Positions 1-6,308 of a DNA stretch of 9,754 bases are shown here, in pieces. The notes beneath the pieces are model-generated. The model worked only from the letters and a program-made list of their open reading frames with translations. It ran no database searches and was not told the DNA's origin. This DNA comes from Planctomycetota bacterium. Lineage in GTDB: Bacteria; Planctomycetota; Phycisphaerae; SM23-33. The position numbers were made by a program, and so were the translations under genes. The stretch lies in the NCBI GenBank assembly GCA_003644335.1, contig QNCB01000024.1:1-9754 (forward strand). The letters run 5' to 3'. How positions within the stretch are numbered: position 1 is the first letter of the stretch; the number at the start of each line of letters is the position of its first letter.

Positions 1-1
1 C

Positions 2-544
2 CAGGCGGAAAAAACTTTCAAATCGGCTTTGCCGTTGTGCGACAACGCCCTGGCCAGGACGAATGTTCTGCGTCGGCTTGGCACTTTGTACGAAAAAACC
101 ACCCAGCCTAGTAAAACCGAGGCTGTGTACAAGGAAATCATCAAGCTGAACCCCAACAGCGTCGCAGCGTTGAACAACCTGGCCTATCTCTATGTCAACA
201 CGATGGACAGACCAGCTGACGCACTGCCATTGGTTCAGAAGGCTTTGCAGATGCAGTCTGGCAATCCGAACCTTATCGACACCTACGCGTGGACGCTGAT
301 AAAGCTCGGCAGGCTCGAAGAGGCCCGCGAGGCGCTGAGCAAGCTGTTGCACAAAAACATCACAGGTGCGGACATACTGTATCACATGGGTTATGTGATG
401 GAAAAAACCAATGACCTCGAGGGTGCTCGCGGTTATTATAAAAACGCTCTCGATCAACTCCGCCGTCAGAAGGATAGTCCGCTCCGAAAAACGGTGCAGA
501 CTGCCCTGACCAGGGTTGAGGATTTGCTGAAAAAGAAGGAGTAA
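2..544 (+). CDS. TPR-repeat protein, 3' part of gene (5' end outside window)
   Basis: The reading frame is open from base 2, so the gene runs in from the left; the TTG at 29 is not a convincing start. The visible 180 residues are helical tetratricopeptide-like repeats. Typical TPR spacing is seen in the stretches AVYKEIIKLNPNSVAALNNLA, PADALPLVQKALQMQSGNP and LEEAREALSKLL, and in the YHMGYV and YYKNAL segments. The tail is very basic and ends in KKKE. TPR proteins of this kind scaffold protein complexes. In exopolysaccharide and exosortase loci a large TPR protein or lipoprotein often lies beside the chain-length regulator. The stop at 542-544 lies 5 bp before the GumC-like gene, and that gene's Shine-Dalgarno (AAGGAG, 536-541) is inside the last codons, so the two are almost certainly co-transcribed and translationally linked. 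The exact role is unknown. Confidence 0.85.
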   Translation, partial: QAEKTFKSALPLCDNALARTNVLRRLGTLYEKTTQPSKTEAVYKEIIKLNPNSVAALNNLAYLYVNTMDRPADALPLVQKALQMQSGNPNLIDTYAWTLIKLGRLEEAREALSKLLHKNITGADILYHMGYVMEKTNDLEGARGYYKNALDQLRRQKDSPLRKTVQTALTRVEDLLKKKE

Positions 545-549
545 GCTGA

Positions 550-2811
550 ATGGCTATGGTACCGACAAACGGTGGTGTACCCCACGGTATGAGGCGTGCG
601 GGTCCGTCTGGTCGACCTGGTGCGCCAAGTGCGACATCGACCGGGTTTTCTTTCACGGGAAAAGATTTTCTGCGGATGCTCCGTAGGCACAAATGGCTGA
701 TTGGCATCTCGGTGGCATCGTGCCTGGTTCTCTCCGTGGTCATAACGTTCTTTTGGCTGAGGTATGCGCCTTCGTATACCGCCCAGGCAATCCTTGCGGT
801 CAATCCGCCCAAGGCTAGCGAATTGCGAGGCGGTACAAATCTCATGGGCAAGGACGCTATAGAGCGAATTCTGCAGTCGCGTGCCCAGTCCATGCGTAGC
901 CAGGCTGTGTTCGAAGCTGCCTTGGACGATATCAGACACACGGGCTGGTTCGCCCAGGCATCGAGCGAAGGCGATATCGATATTGTCGAGAAGCTGTTAA
1001 AGGAAGTTTCCATCTCCGTTATACGCAACACGAATTTCATTGCTGTGTCCATGACAGGCCGGGACCCGAGCGATGTTACGGAAATTGTAAATGCGATTTG
1101 CACCGCGGGCGTGAAGGACTTCAAAAACCTCTCGAACAAAGATCGCAACGAAACCATTCAGCACCTCGAAGGCGAATTGCTGAGGCAGCGAAAAAAACGC
1201 GAAGCCGCTGCGGAGGTCGTCCAGGCCCTGCTAAAGCGAAGCACCGTAACCGAAGCTACCGAAGCTCCCCAAACGCTCCGGGCTATGCAGCAGGCACTTA
1301 TCGGCAAGATGCTCGAGGCCCAGGAAATGTTTTATCAAGCCCGCCAGGCTATCGAGATGGTACAGGGGAAAACGGACGAAGACCTTGCAACGTTGCCGGA
1401 GGTGCAGCAGATGGTCGAAGCCGACCCGAACGTTGCGAATCTTGAAAGGCAGAAAGCGTCTATCGAAATCGCCCTGGCCAGTATGAGGAGTCATTTCGGC
1501 GACCAGCATAAGACCGTCAAGTCTTACAAAAGCAACCTCAAAGCTACAACTGACCAACTTGAGCAAGAGCGAAAAAAAGCGACAGCCAGAGCTGTCGATG
1601 GTTTGAAGCAGAGCAGGGCGTCGTTTTATAAACAGGCGGAGGAGCGATACATAGACCTGGCCAGGCAGGTCAACAAGGGCAACAAGGACCTCAAAGACCT
1701 CAACGCCCTGCAGGAGAAACTGGTACGCTCAAAAGAGGAAATTAACGCTGCCGACGGCTCGATTAACCAGCTTCAAGCCAGGCTGATGGACCTGCGGCTG
1801 CTTATGCGCGGCGAGCAACCGCTCGTGCTGCTGCGAAACGCGCAAAAACCCCGCAAGCCCTCATCGCCAAAATATACGATACTCGTCCCCTTGGGCGTGT
1901 TCCTTGGCATGGTCATAGGCCTGGGTGTCTCGTTCCTGATCGAAATACTCGACACGTCCATCAAGGCCCCGTCGGATGTTTTCAGACGCGTCGAGTTGCC
2001 CATGCTGGGCATGGTGCCCCACCTGGACGACGTGGACGAAGAAGTCGAAGACCTCAGGACGGCGTTTTTGACGCATCCAAACACGATTATCTGCGAGGCC
2101 TTCAGGCAGATACGCACCACGCTAACATTCAGCGGGCCTGCGGAGCAACAGAAGACCATCCTCGTTACCAGCCCAATGCCCGAAGACGGGCGAACCAGCG
2201 TGAGCTTGAACCTCGGCAACCACCTGGCCCTGGGCGAAAAACGCGTGCTGATTGTCGATGCGAATTTCAGACAGCCCGCTATCAGTAAACTTTTCCCGGA
2301 TGGCAGCTCGGATGGCTTGTCGAATATTTTGGTAGGCCAGGGCAAGTGGCAAGACATGACGCATGAAATCAGGCCTGGCCTGTTCATAATGAAGTCAGGC
2401 CCACAACCTCCCAACCCCGTCGAGCTGCTAGGCTCGGAGCAGATGAGCCAGCTTATCAGCCAACTTGCCGCTGAGTTCGACCATGTCGTCTTCGATAGCG
2501 CGCCGCTGCTGGTGGTGAGTGACGCAGCTGTGCTCAGCACGCGGACGGATGGCACGATTCTGGTCGTCCGGGCGGGCGTGAACACCTACGGTATCGCACA
2601 GCGAGCGAGAGACATGCTGACCAAATTGGGTTCGCATATCTACGGCGTCGTGCTAAACGGCGTGCAGGTGCGAGCGGGAGGCTACCTCCGAAAGAGCTAC
2701 GAAACCTTCTACGAATACAGGGAAAGCTCGCAGGCGGCAGCTGGGCTTATTACAGCCAAGGCTGCGGTGCAGGACGAAAACGCAGACGATCAGCCAGCTG
2801 AGGAAGCGTAA
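550..2811 (+). CDS. GumC/Wzc-type polysaccharide co-polymerase with degenerate BY-kinase-like domain
   Basis: 753 residues. The layout fits inner-membrane polysaccharide co-polymerases fused to a tyrosine-autokinase domain: a cytoplasmic Pro/Gly-rich N-terminus, TM1 (about 50-70), a Wzz-type periplasmic segment opening with APSYTAQAILAVNPP, long coiled coils (about 195-415), a Pro-rich run before TM2 (PRKPSSP, then about 443-465), and a cytoplasmic P-loop domain (about 510-705). Such proteins control chain length and export of capsule or exopolysaccharide. The ATP site is unusual. Walker A reads PEDGRTS with Arg548 where Lys is expected, and Walker A' reads VDANFRQP with Asn572 where the second Asp of DxD is expected. 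Walker B is recognisable (VVFDSAP, Asp649). The C-terminal Tyr cluster (Tyr712, 717, 721, 723), normally the autophosphorylation target, is kept. The start is supported by AAGGAG 8 nt upstream. A convergent gene begins 25 bp after the stop, and no terminator is visible there. Confidence 0.9.
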   Translation: MAMVPTNGGVPHGMRRAGPSGRPGAPSATSTGFSFTGKDFLRMLRRHKWLIGISVASCLVLSVVITFFWLRYAPSYTAQAILAVNPPKASELRGGTNLMGKDAIERILQSRAQSMRSQAVFEAALDDIRHTGWFAQASSEGDIDIVEKLLKEVSISVIRNTNFIAVSMTGRDPSDVTEIVNAICTAGVKDFKNLSNKDRNETIQHLEGELLRQRKKREAAAEVVQALLKRSTVTEATEAPQTLRAMQQALIGKMLEAQEMFYQARQAIEMVQGKTDEDLATLPEVQQMVEADPNVANLERQKASIEIALASMRSHFGDQHKTVKSYKSNLKATTDQLEQERKKATARAVDGLKQSRASFYKQAEERYIDLARQVNKGNKDLKDLNALQEKLVRSKEEINAADGSINQLQARLMDLRLLMRGEQPLVLLRNAQKPRKPSSPKYTILVPLGVFLGMVIGLGVSFLIEILDTSIKAPSDVFRRVELPMLGMVPHLDDVDEEVEDLRTAFLTHPNTIICEAFRQIRTTLTFSGPAEQQKTILVTSPMPEDGRTSVSLNLGNHLALGEKRVLIVDANFRQPAISKLFPDGSSDGLSNILVGQGKWQDMTHEIRPGLFIMKSGPQPPNPVELLGSEQMSQLISQLAAEFDHVVFDSAPLLVVSDAAVLSTRTDGTILVVRAGVNTYGIAQRARDMLTKLGSHIYGVVLNGVQVRAGGYLRKSYETFYEYRESSQAAAGLITAKAAVQDENADDQPAEEA

Positions 2812-2836
2812 CAGTCCGATTCCCGATAATCCGCGT

Positions 2837-3547
2837 TTACCGGTGCATTTGGTCGTAGTTGTACTCTGGCAGTACCTCGAACATGTCGCGGTAGACATGC
2901 GGGTTGTACAGGTGGAACGGCACCGAGCGGATATATTCCACAGGCCCGGCCTGACCTACCAACTGCACGAGCGACTTGATCTGTCGTTGTGACTGGAACT
3001 CCAAAATCGCGTCGAGCTTCTTTCGCAGAGCGGACATCGGAGCCTTTACCCGCAGCTGAGGCGGAGCGGGGAAGTTGCAATAAACCGCCAGCTCGTGGAT
3101 ATGCGGCACTTTCGTAAGAGCCTTGCCCAGCTCGGGCCAAATGGCTCCGCTGGCGTGGAAACAGCTTATGAGCATCTCGGCGTAGACGATTTTGTGGTCG
3201 GGGTGCAAGTCGGAGCAGGTCGGCAGGAACACCTGCGTTGGCCTGAGACGCCGGAGCAACTCGGTGAAGGAGTTTTGCAAGCCGGTGTAACCCTGAGATG
3301 ATACCGCGTCGCTGGCCTTGGCCCGGCGGCGACCCTGATATTGCGACAGCTGACAATCCGGAAACCCCAGCCAGTGGACATTTTTACGCTTCTCTCCCAG
3401 GCGTTTGCACGCAGCGAATGTTTCCCGCTGGCGGATTTCGCCTACTACGAAAAAGGCCAAAAAACGCGAAAGTTTTTTAAAATCAATTTTCGCGTTCTTA
3501 CGCGTGTTTCGTAGTTTATTGTTTTTGTTCGGTAATAGCTTGTGCAA
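2837..3547 (-). pseudogene. PIG-L (LmbE-type) deacetylase, 5'-truncated
   Basis: The frame encodes the middle and C-terminal part of a PIG-L family zinc deacetylase. These enzymes remove N-acetyl groups from GlcNAc-type sugars. Family features are EIRQRETFAACKRLG (about 37-51), WLGFPDCQL (59-67), RPTQVFLPTCSDLHPDH (102-118, with the HPDH zinc-ligand motif at 115-118), then a C-terminal segment with LDAILEFQSQ. The N-terminal strand with the hallmark AHPDDE/PHPDDE metal-binding motif, normally within the first 20 residues, is absent. In its place the frame runs through a palindromic repeat (3445-3514) and into the end of folP. The homologous part therefore starts near 3444, and the only start is a TTG at 3547 with no good ribosome site, overlapping folP by 32 bp. 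Without the first metal motif the product should be inactive. The rest of the frame has no stops, so the truncation may be recent. A product with a repeat-encoded N-terminus cannot be excluded. Confidence 0.75.
3445..3514. repeat. 70-bp palindromic repeat at the folP/PIG-L junction
   Basis: This is an imperfect inverted repeat with exact symmetry. The outer arms CTACGAAA (3445-3452) and TTTCGTAG (3507-3514) are perfect. The inner arms CGCGAAA (3465-3471) and TTTCGCG (3488-3494) are perfect. Between them are 12-nt segments, 7 of 12 complementary, and an A/T-rich centre. It starts 1 bp after the folP stop codon (reading the minus strand) and ends where PIG-L homology begins. The left half recurs at 9356-9383 (26 of 28 identical), which marks it as a dispersed family. 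In RNA it would fold into a long hairpin that could end or protect the folP transcript. Confidence 0.8.
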
Positions 3548-4388
3548 CTTTTAGTGCGTCGTGGACTTCTCGTACGTCGTGGACTCGGAATATTTTCGCC
3601 CCGGCCTGGTACCCAGCCAGGCAGGCTGAGATCGTCCCGCCGAGCCTGGCTGTCGCGTCGGGCTGGTTGGTGATTTCGCCGATGAACCGCTTTCGGCTGG
3701 GGCCTAGCAGCACGGGACAACCCAGCTTGCAAAACTCAGTCAGGCCTTTTATCAATGCGAGATTATGCTCCAGCGTCTTACCGAAGCCAATCCCCGGATC
3801 TACGATGCACCGCTCCGCAGCCACACCCGCAGCCTTGGCAACTTCGACTCGGCCCGCGAGGAAATTCCTCACATCACGCAGCACATTATCGTAGGCCGGT
3901 GCCTTTTGCATGTCGCAGGGTTGGCCCAGCATGTGCATCAGCACGATAGCCAAGCCTTGCCGGGCTGCGAGGGTGAAAATTTCCGGATCGTCCCGCCCAG
4001 CTGATACATCGTTAATAATTTTCGCCCCAGCCTCTATGGCAAAATCCGCAACCTCCGCCAGGGTCGTGTCGATACTCACAATTGCCGCAGGTCGCTCTTG
4101 CTCCCCCGACTGGTTTACCAGTTTGCAAACCGCGGGTAGAACCTCCCGCAGTCTGTCTATTTGCGCCCCAGCCGAGACGCGGGAGCTGCCGGGCCTGGTG
4201 CTCTCGGCGCCGATGTCGATTATCTCTGCCCCGTCGTCGATGAGTTTGCTTGCCCGGGCCAAGGCTTCCCGCGGGTTGCGGAAATTCCCGCCATCGGAAA
4301 AGCTGTCCGGCGTGATATTCAGTATCCCCATGACCACGGGTCTAGCTGAGGCTCGCGCGTTCAAAATGTCAGCTAGCAGGGCATCCAT
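3516..4388 (-). CDS. folP: dihydropteroate synthase
   Basis: 290 residues, a full-length TIM-barrel dihydropteroate synthase. It condenses p-aminobenzoate with 7,8-dihydropterin pyrophosphate to give dihydropteroate in folate synthesis, and is the sulfonamide target. The diagnostic motifs occur in order: VMGILNITPDSFSDGGNF (19-36), DIGAESTRPGSS (58-69), VSIDTT (104-109), IINDVSAG (124-131), VLMHMLGQP (149-157), CIVDPGIGFGKTLEHNL (194-210), LLGPSRKRFIGEI (227-239, with the substrate-binding SRK loop) and FRVHDVREV (267-275). The ATG at 4388 leaves a normal short lead before the first motif; its ribosome site is weak. A palindromic repeat follows its stop directly, then the truncated PIG-L gene. 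cysS diverges upstream. No other folate gene is nearby. Confidence 0.96.
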   Translation of the reverse strand: MDALLADILNARASARPVVMGILNITPDSFSDGGNFRNPREALARASKLIDDGAEIIDIGAESTRPGSSRVSAGAQIDRLREVLPAVCKLVNQSGEQERPAAIVSIDTTLAEVADFAIEAGAKIINDVSAGRDDPEIFTLAARQGLAIVLMHMLGQPCDMQKAPAYDNVLRDVRNFLAGRVEVAKAAGVAAERCIVDPGIGFGKTLEHNLALIKGLTEFCKLGCPVLLGPSRKRFIGEITNQPDATARLGGTISACLAGYQAGAKIFRVHDVREVHDALKVAQAITEQKQ

Positions 4389-4511
4389 CGCGGAAATGAT
4401 TATCCCTGAACTCCGGCGGAAAATCCAGCCCGAGGTGTGTGAGGTTTTTTCATGGCTTTCCGTAACTATTGTTTTACATAGATTTTAACCGTGTTTTGCA
4501 GCATAAAATTT

Positions 4512-4578
4512 ATTTCGGATTTCAGATTGCGGATTTCGGATTGTTTCACGAACGAGCTTAATCCGAAATCCGAAATTG
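4512..4578. repeat. Hairpin-forming repeat with GGATTTCGGATT units
   Basis: The 12-mer GGATTTCGGATT at 4531-4542 is perfectly complementary to AATCCGAAATCC at 4560-4571, leaving a 17-nt loop. A further copy of ATTTCGGATT lies just outside at 4512-4521, and the right arm continues as GAAATTG. The sequence is built from repeated GATTTCGGATT/CAGATT words, like simple dispersed repeats scattered between genes in many environmental bacterial genomes (recognised from memory). It has no obvious link to either neighbouring promoter. Confidence 0.7.
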
Positions 4579-4679
4579 CTCGGGATAACCAATCAGTTTT
4601 ATGCCCGCACACGATGCCCAATAGTAAGATATGGTTTAATTTCGCACACAGCCCGAGAGATGGGCTTCGGCGAGAAATG

Positions 4680-4708
4680 TTGTAGACCGGCCTTGGCTGG
4701 ATTATAAT
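4680..4708 (+). promoter_or_regulatory. Probable sigma-70-type promoter for cysS
   Basis: A perfect -10 box TATAAT (4703-4708) lies 17 bp downstream of TTGTAG (4680-4685), which matches only the TTG of the consensus -35. Transcription would start near 4715, leaving about 58 nt before the cysS ATG. The -10 stands out in GC-rich surroundings, but the weak -35 limits confidence. Confidence 0.5.
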
Positions 4709-4772
4709 CCGTCGACTTGGCAGCATGGATTGTGCAGCCTTCGGCGAGGGTGCCTTTGAGAGCGAGACTACG

Positions 4773-6176
4773 ATGACACTGAAACTATACAACACGATGA
4801 CCCGCAGTTGTGAAGAGTTCACGCCCATCGCCCCCGGCAAGGTCGGGCTGTATGCCTGCGGGCCTACGGTCTATAACTATGCCCACATCGGCAATCTGCG
4901 AACTTATGTTTTTGAGGACATTCTCAAACGAGCGTTGAGGCTGGCTGGGTTTGAGGTGAACCATGTCATGAATGTTACCGATGTGGGGCACCTTACCGAC
5001 GACGCCGACGCGGGCGAGGACAAGATGGAAGCTGGAGCTGCGCGCGAGGGCAAGAGCGTCTGGGAGCTTGCACAGTTTTACTGGGACGCGTTTCGGGCGG
5101 ACCTGGCCAGGCTGAATATCATCGAGCCAGACCGGTGGTGCCGGGCGACCGACGAAATCGATACGCAAATTCAGCAGGTGAAAATCCTCGAGGCCAAGGG
5201 CTTTACTTATCGCATCGAGGACGGCATTTATTTCGACACATCCAAGCTCTCGGATTACGGCAAGTTGGCTCGGCTGGATGTAGCTGGGCTGCGGGCGGGG
5301 CATCGCGTTGCGGTTTCGGAGGGGAAGCGAAACTATACCGACTTCGCGCTGTGGAAGTTTTCGCCGAGCGACAAACGCAGGCTGATGGAATGGCCCAGCC
5401 CATGGGGCGTGGGTTTTCCGGGTTGGCATATCGAGTGCTCAGCCATGGCTGTGAAATACCTCGGCGAGCGGCTGGACATTCACTGTGGCGGGGTCGACCA
5501 TGTCAATATTCACCACACAAACGAGATAGCCCAGGCGGAGTCCGCCCTTGGACACGACTGGTGCAACTGGTGGATGCACGGCGAGTTTCTCACCATGCCA
5601 AAAGCTGCCGGCGGCGGACGCATGAGCAAATCGTCCGGCGAGTTTCTCACGCTGGATGTGCTGGCTAAGAAGGGCTACGACCCGCTGGCGTATCGATATT
5701 TCCTGCTCGGTGCGCACTGGCGACAACAGCTAGCCTTCTCGTTCGAAGGCCTGGACGCAGCAGCTAACGCGATGAAAAATCTCACGCAGACGGTGGTGAA
5801 AATCCGCGAGGGTTACTCTGGCGATGAGCAACCAATCGAGACGCACCTCGAAAAATTCCGAGCTGCGGTTCTGGACGACCTGAACATGCCCCGAGCCCTG
5901 GCTGCGATGTGGGGCCTGCTCAAGGCTGGCGCCCCGGCTGGCGAAACTTATGCAACGCTGCTGAAAATGGACGAAGTGCTGGGCTTGGGTATCTCGGAAA
6001 TGTCAGCGAGCGAACCTGCGACAGACCCCGCGGAGATAGACACGCTGATAGCCCAGCGCGACGCAGCCCGGGCGGAAAAAGATTTCGCCCGCAGCGACGA
6101 AATCCGTCAACAGCTAAGCGACATGGGAATAGAAATCATGGACAGCCCAGAAGGCACGACCTGGCGGGCGAAGTAA
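4773..6176 (+). CDS. cysS: cysteinyl-tRNA synthetase
   Basis: 467 residues from the ATG at 4773, close to the usual 460 or so. It is a class I aminoacyl-tRNA synthetase that charges tRNA-Cys in the cytoplasm. Features seen: the N-terminal TLKLYNTMTR and YACGPTVYNYAHIGNLR (27-43), with zinc-ligand Cys29 and the HIGH-type HIGN (38-41); WHIECSAMA (219-226) with zinc-ligand Cys222; HCGGVDHVNIHHTNEIAQ (237-254), giving the remaining zinc ligands; and RMSKSSGEF (283-291), the KMSKS loop. The C-terminal anticodon-binding helices follow, ending in the family-typical IRQQLSDMGIEIMDSPEGTTW. An in-frame ATG at 4725 would add 16 residues with no family resemblance, so the later start, whose product begins at the conserved KLYNT, is preferred. 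The ribosome site is poor (GAGAGCGAG region). It stands alone between a divergent folP and a convergent FAD oxidase. Confidence 0.96.
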   Translation: MTLKLYNTMTRSCEEFTPIAPGKVGLYACGPTVYNYAHIGNLRTYVFEDILKRALRLAGFEVNHVMNVTDVGHLTDDADAGEDKMEAGAAREGKSVWELAQFYWDAFRADLARLNIIEPDRWCRATDEIDTQIQQVKILEAKGFTYRIEDGIYFDTSKLSDYGKLARLDVAGLRAGHRVAVSEGKRNYTDFALWKFSPSDKRRLMEWPSPWGVGFPGWHIECSAMAVKYLGERLDIHCGGVDHVNIHHTNEIAQAESALGHDWCNWWMHGEFLTMPKAAGGGRMSKSSGEFLTLDVLAKKGYDPLAYRYFLLGAHWRQQLAFSFEGLDAAANAMKNLTQTVVKIREGYSGDEQPIETHLEKFRAAVLDDLNMPRALAAMWGLLKAGAPAGETYATLLKMDEVLGLGISEMSASEPATDPAEIDTLIAQRDAARAEKDFARSDEIRQQLSDMGIEIMDSPEGTTWRAK

Positions 6177-6182
6177 AACGGA

Positions 6183-6213
6183 AGTTATCAGTTATCAGTT
6201 ATCAGTTATCAGT
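6183..6213. repeat. Tandem repeat, four AGTTATC units
   Basis: There are four exact 7-bp copies of AGTTATC (6183-6210) and a partial fifth (AGT), followed by an A-rich AAAAGC-type run. It starts 6 bp after the cysS stop. The same heptamer array occurs between genes of many unrelated bacteria (from memory), so it is a simple dispersed repeat rather than a cysS element. Confidence 0.85.
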
Positions 6214-6234
6214 AAAAGCAAAAGCAAAAAATGG

Positions 6235-6254
6235 ATTCCCGCCTTCGCGGGAAT
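6235..6254. repeat. Dispersed hairpin repeat (ATTCCCGC stem)
   Basis: The perfect 8-bp stem ATTCCCGC / GCGGGAAT closes a CTTC loop, flanked by TGG and GACA. This is the common intergenic repeat of the form GGATTCCCGC-loop-GCGGGAATGAC, seen in many genomes. Between the ends of cysS and the convergent FAD oxidase it could act as a transcript-stabilising or weak terminating hairpin. It has no T-run, so it is not a standard intrinsic terminator. Confidence 0.7.
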
Positions 6255-6276
6255 GACACGGCACCCGGCAAAGTAG

Positions 6277-6294
6277 GGTCGGCCATTGCCGACC
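6277..6294. repeat. Hairpin repeat (GGTCGGC stem) near the FAD oxidase 3' end
   Basis: The perfect 7-bp stem GGTCGGC / GCCGACC has a CATT loop. It lies 15 bp beyond the stop of the minus-strand FAD oxidase. It is a second, different GC-rich hairpin in the same convergent gap and probably serves both transcripts as an end structure. No T-run follows on either strand. Confidence 0.6.
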
Positions 6295-6308
6295 ATCCTG
6301 CCCCTTGC

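Larger units (their letters stand above)
4389..4772. other. Divergent folP-cysS intergenic region
   Basis: This 384-bp gap between two divergently read housekeeping genes has no convincing protein gene. It holds a hairpin-forming repeat (4512-4578), an A/T-rich block around 4445-4515 where folP transcription probably starts, and a promoter for cysS (4680-4708). A further small inverted repeat (AGCCC-N7-GGGCT, about 4650-4666) lies between the two and has no T-run. No clear folP promoter could be picked by eye. Confidence 0.6.

Noticed and set aside
360..1157. 265-codon minus-strand frame opposite the TPR and GumC genes
   Set aside because: It is antisense to two clear plus-strand genes, has no ribosome site, and its translation has no recognisable domain: a shadow frame.
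4400..4453. 17-residue open frame (starting MKKPHTP) ending 11 bp before folP, possible leader peptide
   Set aside because: The only ribosome-like site (GGAAAG) is 2 nt from the ATG, there is no run of regulatory codons, and no attenuator-type alternative hairpins were seen. Too weak to list.
4650..4666. AGCCC-N7-GGGCT as a terminator
   Set aside because: A 5-bp stem without a T-run on either strand, upstream of the cysS promoter; not convincing.
4725..4772. Longer cysS start at 4725
   Set aside because: The 16 added residues match nothing in the family; the product from 4773 begins at the conserved LKLYNT segment.
6183..6213. CRISPR-like array
   Set aside because: The repeats are 7-bp direct tandem units with no spacers and no cas genes nearby.
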